Below, in pieces: positions 1-8,870 of a DNA stretch of 64,000 bases. The notes under the pieces are model-generated. The model was not told the origin of the DNA and ran no database searches. It worked only from the letters and a program-made list of their open reading frames with translations. The stretch is from NCBI RefSeq assembly GCF_963662805.1, contig NZ_OY759869.1, positions 1 to 64,000 of the forward strand, read 5' to 3'. The number at the start of each line of letters is the position of its first letter. Within the stretch, counting starts at the first letter, position 1. This DNA is from an uncultured Cohaesibacter sp. Its GTDB lineage: Bacteria > Pseudomonadota > Alphaproteobacteria > Rhizobiales > Cohaesibacteraceae. A program made the translations under genes and the position numbers.

Positions 1-1
1 G

Positions 2-622
2 TTGCAGAACTATCTCGGCTATCCAGTTCTTGCATCCGGGATGCTCATGGCACCACGCGGTATCGCGTCGATGATCTCGATGATGATTGTGGCCCGTGCG
101 AGCCATCGTATCGATGCTCGGGCGATGATGCTGTTCGGTGCTGTCGTGATGAGCGTTTCGCTCTACATGATGACCTGGTTCAATCTTGAGATGGATTCCC
201 ACCTGATTGTTGTCACGGGCATTCTGCAGGGCTTCGGGATGGGGTTCATCTTTGTGCCGCTGTCCGCGATGGCCTTCTCCACTCTGACCCCGATGCTGCG
301 CGGGGATGCGACCTCCATGTATGCCCTGATGCGCAACATGGGGCAGGGCATCGGCGTCTCGATGGTTTCGGTGGTTCTGGTCAACATGACGCAAGTGAAC
401 CACGCCGAACTTGCCGAGCGTCTGACGAGTACGTCAGTAGCCGTGCAGACCTATTTCCCGGGATTGCTGACCGGCTCAGCAACGGCCGTGCAGAAGGCGA
501 ACACGCTGGTGACGCAACAGGCGGCCATGCTCAGCTATATCGACGATTTCTGGTTGATGGCTGTGTTGAGTGCAGCCACGATCCCGCTCATGCTGTTGTT
601 GCGCAAACCCAAGAAAAGTTGA
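2..622 (+). CDS. MFS drug exporter, DHA2 (EmrB/QacA) type, C-terminal part
   Basis: The reading frame is open at the window edge, so this is the 3' part of a longer gene; the TTG at base 2 is probably an internal codon. About 206 residues with four to five hydrophobic segments are visible. The segment GMGFIFVPLSAMAFSTL followed by a hydrophilic loop ending near GDATSMYALMRNMGQGIG is typical of the late transmembrane helices of 14-helix DHA2 exporters, which expel drugs or toxic small molecules by proton antiport in the inner membrane. The protein ends in a short basic tail. Substrate cannot be told. EmrA-type partner or regulator genes would lie upstream, outside the window. Confidence 0.85.
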   Translation: MQNYLGYPVLASGMLMAPRGIASMISMMIVARASHRIDARAMMLFGAVVMSVSLYMMTWFNLEMDSHLIVVTGILQGFGMGFIFVPLSAMAFSTLTPMLRGDATSMYALMRNMGQGIGVSMVSVVLVNMTQVNHAELAERLTSTSVAVQTYFPGLLTGSATAVQKANTLVTQQAAMLSYIDDFWLMAVLSAATIPLMLLLRKPKKS

Positions 623-636
623 GTGTGGACATCAAT

Positions 637-671
637 AACCGGCCGCGAGACATTCGTGGCCGGTTTTTCTT
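637..671 (+). terminator. Rho-independent terminator of the MFS gene
   Basis: An 8-bp perfect stem (AACCGGCC at 637-644 pairing with GGCCGGTT at 658-665) is followed directly by a T-rich run. It lies 15 bases after the stop codon of the exporter and before the convergent gene. Confidence 0.85.
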
Positions 672-704
672 TGCCCTCGATTGCTGTTCGATTGAACCGG
701 GTCA

Positions 705-1364
705 TTAACGGACGATCTCATAGGGAAGCTTGAAAACGGCCCAGTTGTCCGAGCTGGCGCTTTGTGGATCGTCCCGTGTGAGTTCGCTTGAAATCTGGGC
801 GCTGAGGCTTTCCAGATAGTCTCTGGGTCGCTCTTCCAGCGTCAGGCCCTTGGTCTTGCGGGCCTGATGCACGAGGAGCTGTTCGGACGGGAAGGATCCG
901 GGGACGATGAGGGCGATGAGCAATCCCGAACCGACCGGTTCGCTGGCACGAAACCAGTCGAAGCCGTAGCTGCTGTCCGGCACTTTCACGATTTCCCCGG
1001 CTTCTATTCTTTCCACCTCCGAGGTCGTGTAGCTGTTGGGGAAGATTTGTGTGACGTCGCTGTTGGCGTTGATGTCGATGATCACCAACTTGCCCGAAAT
1101 GTTGCTGGAAGCCTGAAAAATGAAAGTCTGGTTGAGCCTGATGGGGCGTGCACCGCTGATTTCGAGTGTCACCGTGCCTTTGGCGGGTTTCAGCAGTTCG
1201 GTCAGTTTTTCGATGGAGCTGCCAATATCGGGGGTGAACGGACTTTCGGTGCCCTCAGCAAGATCGGTTGCCGCCGCAGGGCCTGCGAGCACGGTAAGCG
1301 GCAAAAGCAGGCTGAAGAGCTTGGCAAATCTCGAAATTGCTGGAAATCGTGTCCAATAGATCAT
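705..1364 (-). CDS. Secreted DUF4384-type protein
   Basis: I chose the ATG at 1364 (219 aa) because it is followed by a clear signal peptide (hydrophobic core AKLFSLLLPLTVLAG, cleavage likely after AAA); the open frame runs further upstream to 1463 without a signal. The mature part holds the pattern KLVIIDINANSDVTQIFPN, the core strand pair of DUF4384 (PF14326), a beta-rich domain often found beside or fused to protein kinases and caspase-like peptidases. It lies head to head with the caspase-fold gene starting at 1595, so the two probably share a regulatory region and act together in the periplasm. No catalytic residues are recognisable. Confidence 0.65.
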   Translation of the reverse strand: MIYWTRFPAISRFAKLFSLLLPLTVLAGPAAATDLAEGTESPFTPDIGSSIEKLTELLKPAKGTVTLEISGARPIRLNQTFIFQASSNISGKLVIIDINANSDVTQIFPNSYTTSEVERIEAGEIVKVPDSSYGFDWFRASEPVGSGLLIALIVPGSFPSEQLLVHQARKTKGLTLEERPRDYLESLSAQISSELTRDDPQSASSDNWAVFKLPYEIVR

Positions 1365-1594
1365 CGCAACACAGCCGCTTTTGGCGGCTCCCACAGAGTG
1401 ATGCTCGCTGTTGGTCAAGCTTTTCGCATGTGTGACTCCAATGCAATAGTGCAGATATAGCATTGGCTGCGCACTGTCACTTGTACAATTGTTTTGAAAT
1501 TGGGTGGTTGGTATGATTGGCAGGTATCCTGCCTCTTCTGCCAGAGGGGGATCTGCTGATTGTACGCGGCAATTGTTCGGGAAGGCGGAGACAA

Positions 1595-3661
1595 ATGGGG
1601 GTTTTGTCTGGAGGTTTGAGGCTGCAACCGAGCCTGCTTCTCATCTGGGGCTGGCCGCTGCTTGTCGTGATCTGTCTCTGTGTGCTTGTCTCTGCTCCAG
1701 CGGGTGCGGAAGAGCGGTTTGCCCTGTTGATCGCGAATTCGGCCTATTCCGACAGCATCGGTCCTCTCGACAATCCGAAAAATGATGTTGCTCTGCTGGA
1801 GCGGGCGCTGACCCAATTGGGCTTTCAGGTAGAAACCGCCATTGATCAGAACAAGCGATCGCTGATGAAAGCCATTCTTGCTCATTCCGAGAAACTGCAA
1901 GCGGCAGGCAACGGGGCGGTGGGCTTTCTCTATTATTCGGGCCACGGCTTTTCGGACAGTACGTCCGGGGCGAATTTCATCCTGCCCATCGATGTGGCCA
2001 GCCAGTCCGATCTTGACCTCGAGCTTGATGCCATTCGGCTTGAGTGGATTGTCGATATCCTGCAGCAGCGGGCAGGCAATGCGGCCAATTTCGTAGTCTT
2101 CGATGCCTGCCGTAACAAGCTCAAGGGTTTCAAGGGCAGCAAGGGCTTTGTGCCCGAAATCAGCTATTCGAAAGGTATGCTGATCGGCTTTGCCACCGCG
2201 CCGGGGGATGTGGCGTCTGATCAGGGCAGTCAGGGCGGGCCCTATGCGCGGGCGCTCGCCAAGCAGATGATGACGCCGGGGCGGCATGAGGGGGATCTGT
2301 TCTTCTATGTCGCCAAGGATGTAATCGCCGAGACGAAAGGGGCGCAGCAACCATGGGTCAGCAATTCGCTGACCGATCGGGTCTATTTCAATGGAAAGGT
2401 CGATGGGGTTGAGAGACCCGTTGTCTCCGGACCGGCGTCTCTGACGCCAGCCTGTGAGGCCGAGAAACAGGCATTTGCGACGACCCGCGCCGTGGCGGCC
2501 TTTGCGGTGGCATCAAACGGCACCTGTGCGACGTCGCAAAATCAAGTGTCGCGGCAGGAAGCCGAGCGGGATGCTTTGGAGAAATGTGGGCTACTAGGAG
2601 AACACTGCCTGATCGATGCGGTGAACGAGGGGGCATGGGAGCTCACGTCCGATCGCTGCAAAGAGGCTCTTGCGGCTTGGAAATCCGAGAGTGGCATCGG
2701 TGCCTTCGCAATTTCGCGTTCCGGGCAGCTTTGCGGCAGTCATGTCGGGGTTGAAGCGCTCGAGTTGGCCAAGGAGCGGGCGCTTGATGCATGCAACAAG
2801 GATAGCGTTGATTGCCGCGTCATCGAAACGCGCCGCGGCGACTGGACACCGAACGCCGACTGCAAAGAGGAACTCGAGGTTCAGGAAACGAGACAACCGG
2901 CTTGGGCAGTGGCGGTTGCCCGTAGCGGGTAATGCCGGTTTGCCTTTGGCCATGACCGGCTGCAACTGGCCGAGACGGCAGCCATCGAGCAGTGCGAGCA
3001 GGATGGAGAAAGCTGTCGTTTGCTGAAGAGCTTTGCCGGGGACTGGGATGTTGATGACACGAGCTGCCGATCCGAGCTTGAGAAATGGCGGGATCGCAAG
3101 CTTGCGGTGACGGCCTTTGCCGTCTCCCAATCGGGGCGCTGTGCCTGGACCGAAAGCAGCAATTCGCTCAGTGATGCCAAACAGAAAGCGCTTGATTATT
3201 GCGAGACCAACGTGGGCGAAAACTGCAAAGTTATCGAGACATATGAGGGCGACTGGACCCCCAGCCAGAATTGCAAAGACTGGATGGAGGACAATTGGGA
3301 AGGCTGGCGGCATGTGAAAGCGGTGGTTGTGGCGCGCAACGGGCAATGTCAGATGACGGAGGGCTATGGCAATCTGACAGAAGCACAGAGCGCTGCCGAG
3401 CGGAACTGTCGGGATAATTTTGGCAGTGACTGCAGGCTGATCAAGAAAAGCCCCGGTGACTGGACCATGACAGCCGCCTGCCACAACGATCTCAACCGCT
3501 TCATGGCGGGTGGCGGCAAGGGGGCCTTTGCCGTGGGCCTGACCGGCGGATGTTCCGGCTCGTGGGGCGGCAACAATTCTTTCGAATGGCACAAGAAGCG
3601 GGCGTTACGAAACTGCGCCAAGCACAGCACCGACTGCAAGATCACTTGGCAACGTAAGTGA
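1595..3661 (+). pseudogene. Secreted caspase-fold (peptidase C14) protein with DUF4189-like repeats, interrupted by an in-frame stop
   Basis: Start chosen at ATG 1595, preceded by GGCGGAG; an open frame begins earlier at 1517 but has no better start. A hydrophobic segment near residues 13-35 (LLVVICLCVLVSAPAGA) acts as signal peptide or anchor. Residues about 38-280 are a caspase domain: RFALLIANSAY, the catalytic His in YYSGHGF and the catalytic Cys in VVFDACRN. The rest is six Cys-rich repeats. A TAA at 2930-2932 ends translation at 445 aa inside repeat 3, yet the same frame continues open to 3661 and encodes the rest of repeat 3 and repeats 4-6. In sister repeats the stop position is Gln, Arg or Thr (NGQC, SGRC, NGTC), so a CAA-to-TAA change is the simplest reading. 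The catalytic domain stays intact in the short product. Sequencing error or readthrough cannot be excluded. Confidence 0.8.
2491..3655 (+). repeat. Six tandem DUF4189-like protein repeats
   Basis: Six repeats of roughly 56-66 residues each run in one frame. Each has the order: FAV/VAV strand, S/N-G-Q/R/T-C turn, a short helix rich in A, a second Cys, then C-R/K-L/V-I, then GDW (in repeats 2-5; AW in repeat 1) and a last Cys. Cysteine spacing is regular, which suits disulfide-bonded periplasmic or extracellular modules. The repeats are diverged at DNA level, so the array is old and not a recent expansion. Repeat 6 lacks the GDW end. Confidence 0.75.
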
Positions 3662-3701
3662 GGGCAGCGGACATGAAGGCCGCGAGAGCAGGCGTGAAAT
3701 G

Positions 3702-3732
3702 AAACAGCCCTGACCATCGCCGGGCTGTTTTG
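3702..3732. terminator. Bidirectional terminator between convergent genes
   Basis: A 9-bp stem (AAACAGCCC at 3702-3710 with GGGCTGTTT at 3722-3730) has A-rich and T-rich flanks, so it can serve the caspase gene on the plus strand and the AbrB-type gene on the minus strand. Confidence 0.8.
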
Positions 3733-3766
3733 TGATCTCATGTCAAGTTGCCAAAGCGGTACCTCA

Positions 3767-4840
3767 TCAGCTGTTGGGGGCTTCGGCCGGATGACGGCGT
3801 TGATCCCAATTGAGCACGGCCGGGGCCAGAAAGGACAGCAGCACGAGCCTGAAGACATGCTGGGCGGCAACAAAGGTGGTGTCGACCTGCATGATCATGG
3901 CGAGGGCTGACATTGCCTCCAGACCGCCCGGAGAGAAGGCGATCAACAATTGCGCCAGAGGAATGTCGAGATAGGGAGCGGTGACAAGACCGATCACAAT
4001 GACGATGCCTGCTGCCAAAACGGTTACGGCGGCACCGGCGGTTACGGCCTTGCGCAACTGTTCGAGCGTCACATTGGAGAAGCGGGTGCCGATGATCGAG
4101 CCCATCACGGTAAGGGAGAGCATGGTGAGCCAGCCAGGCAGCTGGCCCTCGATAATTCCGCTCATGTGAGCAAGGGTTGAGATCGCCATACCGCCGAGCA
4201 AAAAGGCGGCGGGGACCCTGATCTTCGCGAACAGCCAGCCGCAGAGAGCACCGACAGCGGTGAGAATGAGAAGGTTCGGGATGGTGAGAATGTGCGGGCG
4301 CAATGGCGTGCCGCCCGTCTCCAGCCCCATGAAATGCACCGCAAAGGGCACGATGACAGTCAGAGCCAGCACGCGCATGGACTGGATGATCGAAACTGTC
4401 GGCAGGTCGGCGGTGGTCTGGCTTGACAGGCCGAGCACAAAACTCAGATGTCCCGGCGAGGAGGCAAGGGTCGCCGTTCGGGTGTCCAGCCGCCACAGTC
4501 GGATCAGCATCAGCCGGCAGGCCGCGAAAATGATGATGATTGCTGCGGCCAGAACCACAAAGGCCATGGGCCATTTGTCAATCGTGTTCAGCACTTCCGG
4601 TGTCACGCCAGATCCCATCGACAGGCCGATGAAGATGAAGCAGCCGTTGCGCAGGAGTGTGGGGATGTAAAACCGCATGCCGAAGAGGCAGCCGATCGTG
4701 ACCGACAGGCAGGGGCCGGTGAGGTATGGGGCCGGAAAACTCAATTGATAGGCAACGAAGCTGCCAAGTGCTCCGAGCGCCAGAGTTTTCAAAAGTCGGA
4801 TCAATGCGCCCTTGTCGAGCGCGAAACTTTGTCGTGTCAT
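3767..4840 (-). CDS. AbrB-family integral membrane protein (COG3180, AbrB duplication type)
   Basis: A 357-aa protein with about ten hydrophobic segments and an internal repeat. The motifs YLTGPCLSVTIGCLFG in the first half and LLGGMAIS / FSPGGLEAMSALAMIMQVD in the second half are the usual marks of the AbrB duplication family (PF05145), often annotated as putative ammonia monooxygenase or AidB regulator but better seen as a transporter of unknown substrate. The start codon overlaps the stop of the upstream dehydrogenase by 4 bases, so the genes are translationally coupled. The pairing with a 2-hydroxyacid dehydrogenase and a GntR regulator suggests uptake or export of an organic acid; this is inference. 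Confidence 0.85.
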   Translation of the reverse strand: MTRQSFALDKGALIRLLKTLALGALGSFVAYQLSFPAPYLTGPCLSVTIGCLFGMRFYIPTLLRNGCFIFIGLSMGSGVTPEVLNTIDKWPMAFVVLAAAIIIIFAACRLMLIRLWRLDTRTATLASSPGHLSFVLGLSSQTTADLPTVSIIQSMRVLALTVIVPFAVHFMGLETGGTPLRPHILTIPNLLILTAVGALCGWLFAKIRVPAAFLLGGMAISTLAHMSGIIEGQLPGWLTMLSLTVMGSIIGTRFSNVTLEQLRKAVTAGAAVTVLAAGIVIVIGLVTAPYLDIPLAQLLIAFSPGGLEAMSALAMIMQVDTTFVAAQHVFRLVLLSFLAPAVLNWDQRRHPAEAPNS

Positions 4841-5823
4841 GGCTCTTGTCTTGGTGTCAGTACGGTTTCGTTGATCACATGGATCGGATTGCCATTCGCA
4901 TAGGCAGTGATCTGGTCGAAGATGTCGCTGAATTGCAATTCGTATTCTTCCTCGGTCACGAACCCGATGTGAGGTGTACCGATGAGATTGGGATGAGAGA
5001 GTAGCGGGTCTTGCCGGTCAAGGAGTGGCTCAGTGTCAAAGACATCGATGGCGGCCATCAAGGGCCGTCCAACCTCAAGGCCTGCGAGCAAGGCCCCTTC
5101 CTCGATGAGACCGGCTCGAGCGGTGTTCACAAAAAGGGCGCGGTCTTTCATGGCAGCGAGGTCTTTTGCCGTGATGATGCCCCGTGTCTCAGGGGAGAGG
5201 CGCAGGTGGATGGAAATGATGTCGCAACGGGCGAAGAAATCCTCGCGGGATGTGGCCACGGTCTGTCCGTCGGCTTTGGCTCTCTGTCGGCCTTCTTCTG
5301 ATGCCCACCAGAGGATGCTCATGCCGAATGCCTCGGCATAGTGGGCGAGGGCCTTGGCGATGCGTCCGTAGCCATAAAGGCCGAGAGTCTTGCCTCGCAG
5401 ATTCCGTCCGACCCCGGCCTGCCATGTCCCTGCCTTCAGGGAGGCCATCTCGCGAGGTAGCCCGCGCATTGCGGTCTGCATCAGGTTGAAGGTGAGTTCG
5501 GCTGCGGAATAGTTGGGTTCACCGGCTGGCTTTTTCGAGCAGAGGAGGATGTTATTGTCCGTGCAGGCCTCGACATCGATATGCGGATAGGTGCCGCGCT
5601 GGCTGATCAGTCTGAGGGTCGGCAGACGCTCAAGAAGGGCGCGCGTGATCTTGGTGCGTTCGCGGAAGAGAACCAGCGCTTCGGCCTCCGCAAGGCGCGA
5701 GGCCAATTGGTCAATATCCTCGCAATGGTCTGTCCAGACGGTGACGTCATGGGCGCTGAGTTTTGCAAAGCAAGGGAGCTGCCGCAATGTGTCGAACCAG
5801 TCATCCAGAATATGCACTTTCAT
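4837..5823 (-). CDS. D-2-hydroxyacid dehydrogenase, NAD(P)-dependent
   Basis: I chose ATG 5823 (328 aa): it has a strong GGAGAGG ribosome site 7 bases upstream, and the first residues (MKVHILDD) match family starts; the frame is open to 5997. The Rossmann motif GLYGYGRIAKALA is near residue 150. The catalytic set is visible: Arg in NTARAGLI, Glu in VFDTEPL and His in GTPHIGFVTEEEYE. The family reduces 2-oxo acids to D-2-hydroxy acids or runs the reverse. The partial match to D-3-phosphoglycerate dehydrogenase is general only; there is no ACT or other C-terminal regulatory domain, so serine synthesis is unlikely. It sits between the GntR gene and the AbrB-type gene, with 4-base overlap downstream and 2 bases from the stop of the regulator gene. 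Confidence 0.85.
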   Translation of the reverse strand: MKVHILDDWFDTLRQLPCFAKLSAHDVTVWTDHCEDIDQLASRLAEAEALVLFRERTKITRALLERLPTLRLISQRGTYPHIDVEACTDNNILLCSKKPAGEPNYSAAELTFNLMQTAMRGLPREMASLKAGTWQAGVGRNLRGKTLGLYGYGRIAKALAHYAEAFGMSILWWASEEGRQRAKADGQTVATSREDFFARCDIISIHLRLSPETRGIITAKDLAAMKDRALFVNTARAGLIEEGALLAGLEVGRPLMAAIDVFDTEPLLDRQDPLLSHPNLIGTPHIGFVTEEEYELQFSDIFDQITAYANGNPIHVINETVLTPRQEP

Positions 5824-5825
5824 GA

Positions 5826-6758
5826 TCAGACCTCTCCCTGATTTGGTTCGCGGCTTTGTCGCCCGGCTTCGTGCCAGCTGTGGGCAAGCGGGGATTTGCG
5901 TTTGAGGGCGCTGCCGAGGTGGCGACGCATGTAATAGGAGGCTTCTGCAATCTCGCCAGCTTCCAACAGGCCCAGCAGTTCGAGATGCTCCCTGCATTGG
6001 GTTTCGATCCGCTCGGGGCTTATCTCGGTGCGGTATTCCATCAGGCGTCGCATGCGATTGACCCGTTGCAGGGAAACCAGAAAGAAAGGATTTCCCGAAA
6101 GGGCGATGAGCTCCTCATGAAACTTGGCGCCGTTCTCGAGAAAGCTTTCTGCCGGAACATGGTGCGGATCCATGTCCAGCATCCGCTGCTGGATGTCCCG
6201 CTGTTCAGCAAGCACTCTGCGGTCTAGCTCGAAATCGGGCTCGAGCATGGCGGCCGGCTCGATGGCAATGCGAAAACGATAGATGGCATCGAAGGCCTCG
6301 CCGGTCTTGGCGACAGGGCGAAACCGCCAGCCATAGCCATCTTTGCGTTCGGCCCAGCCTTCGCGCATCGCGCGGGCCATCAGGTCACTGAGCTTGGCTT
6401 TGGTGAAGCCATAGATCTGGCGTAGTTTCTGTTCGGTGATTTCTTCGGGCAGTTTGTCTGTCAGCCAGTCCGATGCCAGCTGCTGATAGTCATCGAGTGC
6501 GTCTTCGGGCTCGGTCTGGAGATGGGACAGGCTCTGGGATCGGGCGTCTTCGGAGACGAAAAAGCCCCTGTTGGGCATGCGTGTCAGGATGCCCCGTTCT
6601 TCGAGGGTGGCGAGAGCATCCCGCACCGGCGTGCGGGAGACACCATAGCGATCAGCTATCTGCTGCGTGCCGACATGGTCACCACGACCAAGGCCGCCGG
6701 TGGCGATGTCCTGCATGATGCGAAGCGACAGTTTTTCGGGCAGGTTGCTCGATCTCAT
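5826..6758 (-). CDS. GntR-family regulator with a second winged-helix-like segment before the FCD domain
   Basis: 310 aa, longer than the usual 220-250 of FadR-type regulators. Residues 1-68 form a GntR winged helix (GTQQIADRYGVSRTPVRDALATLEERGIL). Residues about 85-140 look like another winged helix (LPEEITEQKLRQIYGF, then AKLSDLMARAMREGW, then a wing with DGYGWRF). An FCD-like all-helical ligand domain follows from about 150, with RFRIAIEPAAM, FHEELIALSGN and HLELLGLLEAG. It is the first gene of the operon with the dehydrogenase and AbrB-type protein and probably controls it. CCAA/TTGG boxes lie just upstream. Confidence 0.85.
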   Translation of the reverse strand: MRSSNLPEKLSLRIMQDIATGGLGRGDHVGTQQIADRYGVSRTPVRDALATLEERGILTRMPNRGFFVSEDARSQSLSHLQTEPEDALDDYQQLASDWLTDKLPEEITEQKLRQIYGFTKAKLSDLMARAMREGWAERKDGYGWRFRPVAKTGEAFDAIYRFRIAIEPAAMLEPDFELDRRVLAEQRDIQQRMLDMDPHHVPAESFLENGAKFHEELIALSGNPFFLVSLQRVNRMRRLMEYRTEISPERIETQCREHLELLGLLEAGEIAEASYYMRRHLGSALKRKSPLAHSWHEAGRQSREPNQGEV

Positions 6759-6788
6759 GAACTTGTCTCTTGATGTGCTTTCCTTGCT

Positions 6789-6883
6789 TTAAAAAACCAA
6801 CGGATTTTGCTTATATTTGCATCTATTTGGTTTTTTAAGATCAAATAACCAATTTTTGGTGAAATGTCAAAAGCGATTGGTTT
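6789..6883. promoter_or_regulatory. Cluster of TTGG/CCAA boxes, probable GntR operators
   Basis: In this AT-rich spacer TTAAAAAACCAA (6789-6800) is perfectly inverted as TTGGTTTTTTAA (6827-6838). Next comes ACCAA-TTT-TTGGT (6848-6860), a palindrome with 5-bp arms, and a single TTGGTTT (6877-6883). FadR-subfamily GntR proteins bind TGGT-N-ACCA-type sites, so these are likely operators for the adjacent regulator. The -35/-10 elements are not assigned. Confidence 0.5.
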
Positions 6884-6887
6884 CTCA

Positions 6888-6921
6888 TAAAAAGAAACCC
6901 TCCCGGCGAGGGCCGGGAGGG
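6888..6921 (-). terminator. Terminator of the BCCT gene
   Basis: Read on the minus strand, a 10-bp GC stem (6912-6921 with 6898-6907) and a 4-base loop are followed by a T-rich run (complement of 6889-6897), 35 bases after the BCCT stop. Confidence 0.85.
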
Positions 6922-6956
6922 TCGTTGTTCAGGTGGGAATAGATCGCGCTCGGCCT

Positions 6957-8597
6957 TTAGCGCGGCTCGGCGCGTAGCCCCTGAAAGATGGCCCAGCACA
7001 TCAGCAACAGGACCAACGTGAAGGGCAGTCCGGTGGAGATAACCATGGCCTGCAGGGCCGTGAGGCCACCGCCGATCAGCAGAACGATGGCCACTGCGCC
7101 CTCGAAGGTTGCCCAGAAGACACGCTGCGGAACCGGAGCATCGATCTTGCCGCCTGCCGTGATGGTGTCGATCACCAGCGAGCCGGAGTCGGACGAGGTG
7201 ACGAAGAAGACGATCACCAGCACGATGGCAATGACCGAGGTGATCGAGGACAGCGGCAGGCCTTCGAGCATGGCGAAGAGCGACAGCGGCGGATTGTAGC
7301 TGTCGATCACCTGTGCCTTGACGGCCGAGTTGGCCGGGTCAGTTAGGACCTGATCGATGGCGACCCCACCGAAGACAGCCATCCAGAGGACGCAGACGAG
7401 GGACGGGATGAGAAGGACACAGACGATGAATTCGCGCACTGTGCGGCCACGCGACACGCGGGCAATGAACATGCCGACGAACGGTGACCAGCTGATCCAC
7501 CATGCCCAATAGAAGGCGGTCCAGCCCTGACGATAGGCATCATCGGTGCGACCAACGGGATTGGACAGGGGCACCAGATCTTTGAGGTAGGCGACAAGAC
7601 CTTCGCCGAAGTCCGTAAGGATCAGCATGGTCGGGCCGGCAAGCAGCACGAACAGCAACAACAGGGTTGCGATGCCCATGTTGATCTCAGACAGCACCTT
7701 GACCCCGCCATCAAGGCCGCGAAGAACCGAGATGAGCGCAATGCCGGTGATGATGGTGATCAGGATGACCTGGGTCGGTATGCCGATCGGCAGGCCGAAG
7801 ACGTGATTGAGGCCAGCGTTTGCCTGCTGGGCACCGAAGCCGAGGGATGTGGCAAGGCCGAAGAGAGTCGCAAAGACGGCGAGAATGTCGATGATATGCC
7901 CGGTCCAGCCCCAGATGCGATCACCGAAAATCGGATGAAAGGCCGAGCGGATGGTGAGCGGCAGGCCCTTGTTGAAGGAAAAGAGCGCAAGGGCGAGTGC
8001 CACGACGGCATAGATGGCCCAAGGATGCAGGCCCCAGTGATAGATGGTTGCTGCCAGACCCATTTCCTTGGCCAGCTCGACGTTGGCGGGGATGATGTTG
8101 CCGTCCGTATCGAGGGGTGAAGGGGTGCCGAGCGGGCTGGAGATGGCCATGTGATAGACGGGTTCCAGCACGCCAAAGAACATCAGCCCGATGCCCATGC
8201 CAGCGGCAAACAGCATGGCGAACCATCCGGAATAGGAATAGTCCGGGGTTGCGTCCTTGCCGCCAAGCCGGATCTTGCCCCATGGGCTGACGATCAGGAA
8301 CAGGCAGAACAATACGAAGATGTTTGCTGATCCAAGAAAGAACCAGTCAAATGTGGAGGTCAGCCAGGGTCTCAGCCAGCCGAAAATCGCCGCTGCCTGT
8401 TCCGGCAGGGCCAGAGCATAAAAGACAAAGGCCACGATGGAGAGGCCGGAGACCATGAAAACCGGATTGTGAACGTCAAAGCCGATGGGGCCGACCTGAC
8501 CCTCGACATTGTCCTGCCCAATTTCATAATCCGTCTCGATGAGTTCGGTGAGCCCTTCAGGGGCCGGGATGCCCATTGTTTCTTCTTCAGTCGACAT
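6957..8597 (-). CDS. BCCT-family transporter (betaine/choline/carnitine type)
   Basis: I chose ATG 8597 (546 aa) because AGGAG lies 11 bases upstream; a GTG at 8609 would overlap that site. About twelve transmembrane segments. The family signature WAWWISWSPFVGMFIARVSRG is present near residue 355, and GMGIGLMFFGVLEPVYH near residue 130. A Gly at the fourth position of GMGIG is typical of sodium-coupled carriers, while proton-coupled BetT-type proteins have Asp there, so sodium-driven uptake of a betaine-like compatible solute is likely. The N-terminal tail is acidic and the C-terminal tail very short, so there is no long osmosensor tail of the BetP kind. It stands alone between its own terminator and a 270-base leader. 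Confidence 0.9.
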   Translation of the reverse strand: MSTEEETMGIPAPEGLTELIETDYEIGQDNVEGQVGPIGFDVHNPVFMVSGLSIVAFVFYALALPEQAAAIFGWLRPWLTSTFDWFFLGSANIFVLFCLFLIVSPWGKIRLGGKDATPDYSYSGWFAMLFAAGMGIGLMFFGVLEPVYHMAISSPLGTPSPLDTDGNIIPANVELAKEMGLAATIYHWGLHPWAIYAVVALALALFSFNKGLPLTIRSAFHPIFGDRIWGWTGHIIDILAVFATLFGLATSLGFGAQQANAGLNHVFGLPIGIPTQVILITIITGIALISVLRGLDGGVKVLSEINMGIATLLLLFVLLAGPTMLILTDFGEGLVAYLKDLVPLSNPVGRTDDAYRQGWTAFYWAWWISWSPFVGMFIARVSRGRTVREFIVCVLLIPSLVCVLWMAVFGGVAIDQVLTDPANSAVKAQVIDSYNPPLSLFAMLEGLPLSSITSVIAIVLVIVFFVTSSDSGSLVIDTITAGGKIDAPVPQRVFWATFEGAVAIVLLIGGGLTALQAMVISTGLPFTLVLLLMCWAIFQGLRAEPR

Positions 8598-8870
8598 ATT
8601 GCTATGCACTCCTGTTTTGTTTTTGGTGCTCGTACACGGTTCAGGATTGACCGTGGAGTGAAAACCAACAGCTCTTAAAACGGACGTGGGGCCCGTGATT
8701 AAGTGATCAAATAAGTCTGGCTGTCTTCAACGGAACGTCAGTGTTCAAGGTCCGGAAAATTGGACCGGGTTAGCTGGCCGGACAGATGCGACAAGGGTCA
8801 TTCTATTGAAATGTTGTTTGACGGGAGGGCCATTGGCCCAGTCCCTTTAGACCCTTGAGCGCGCGGATAG

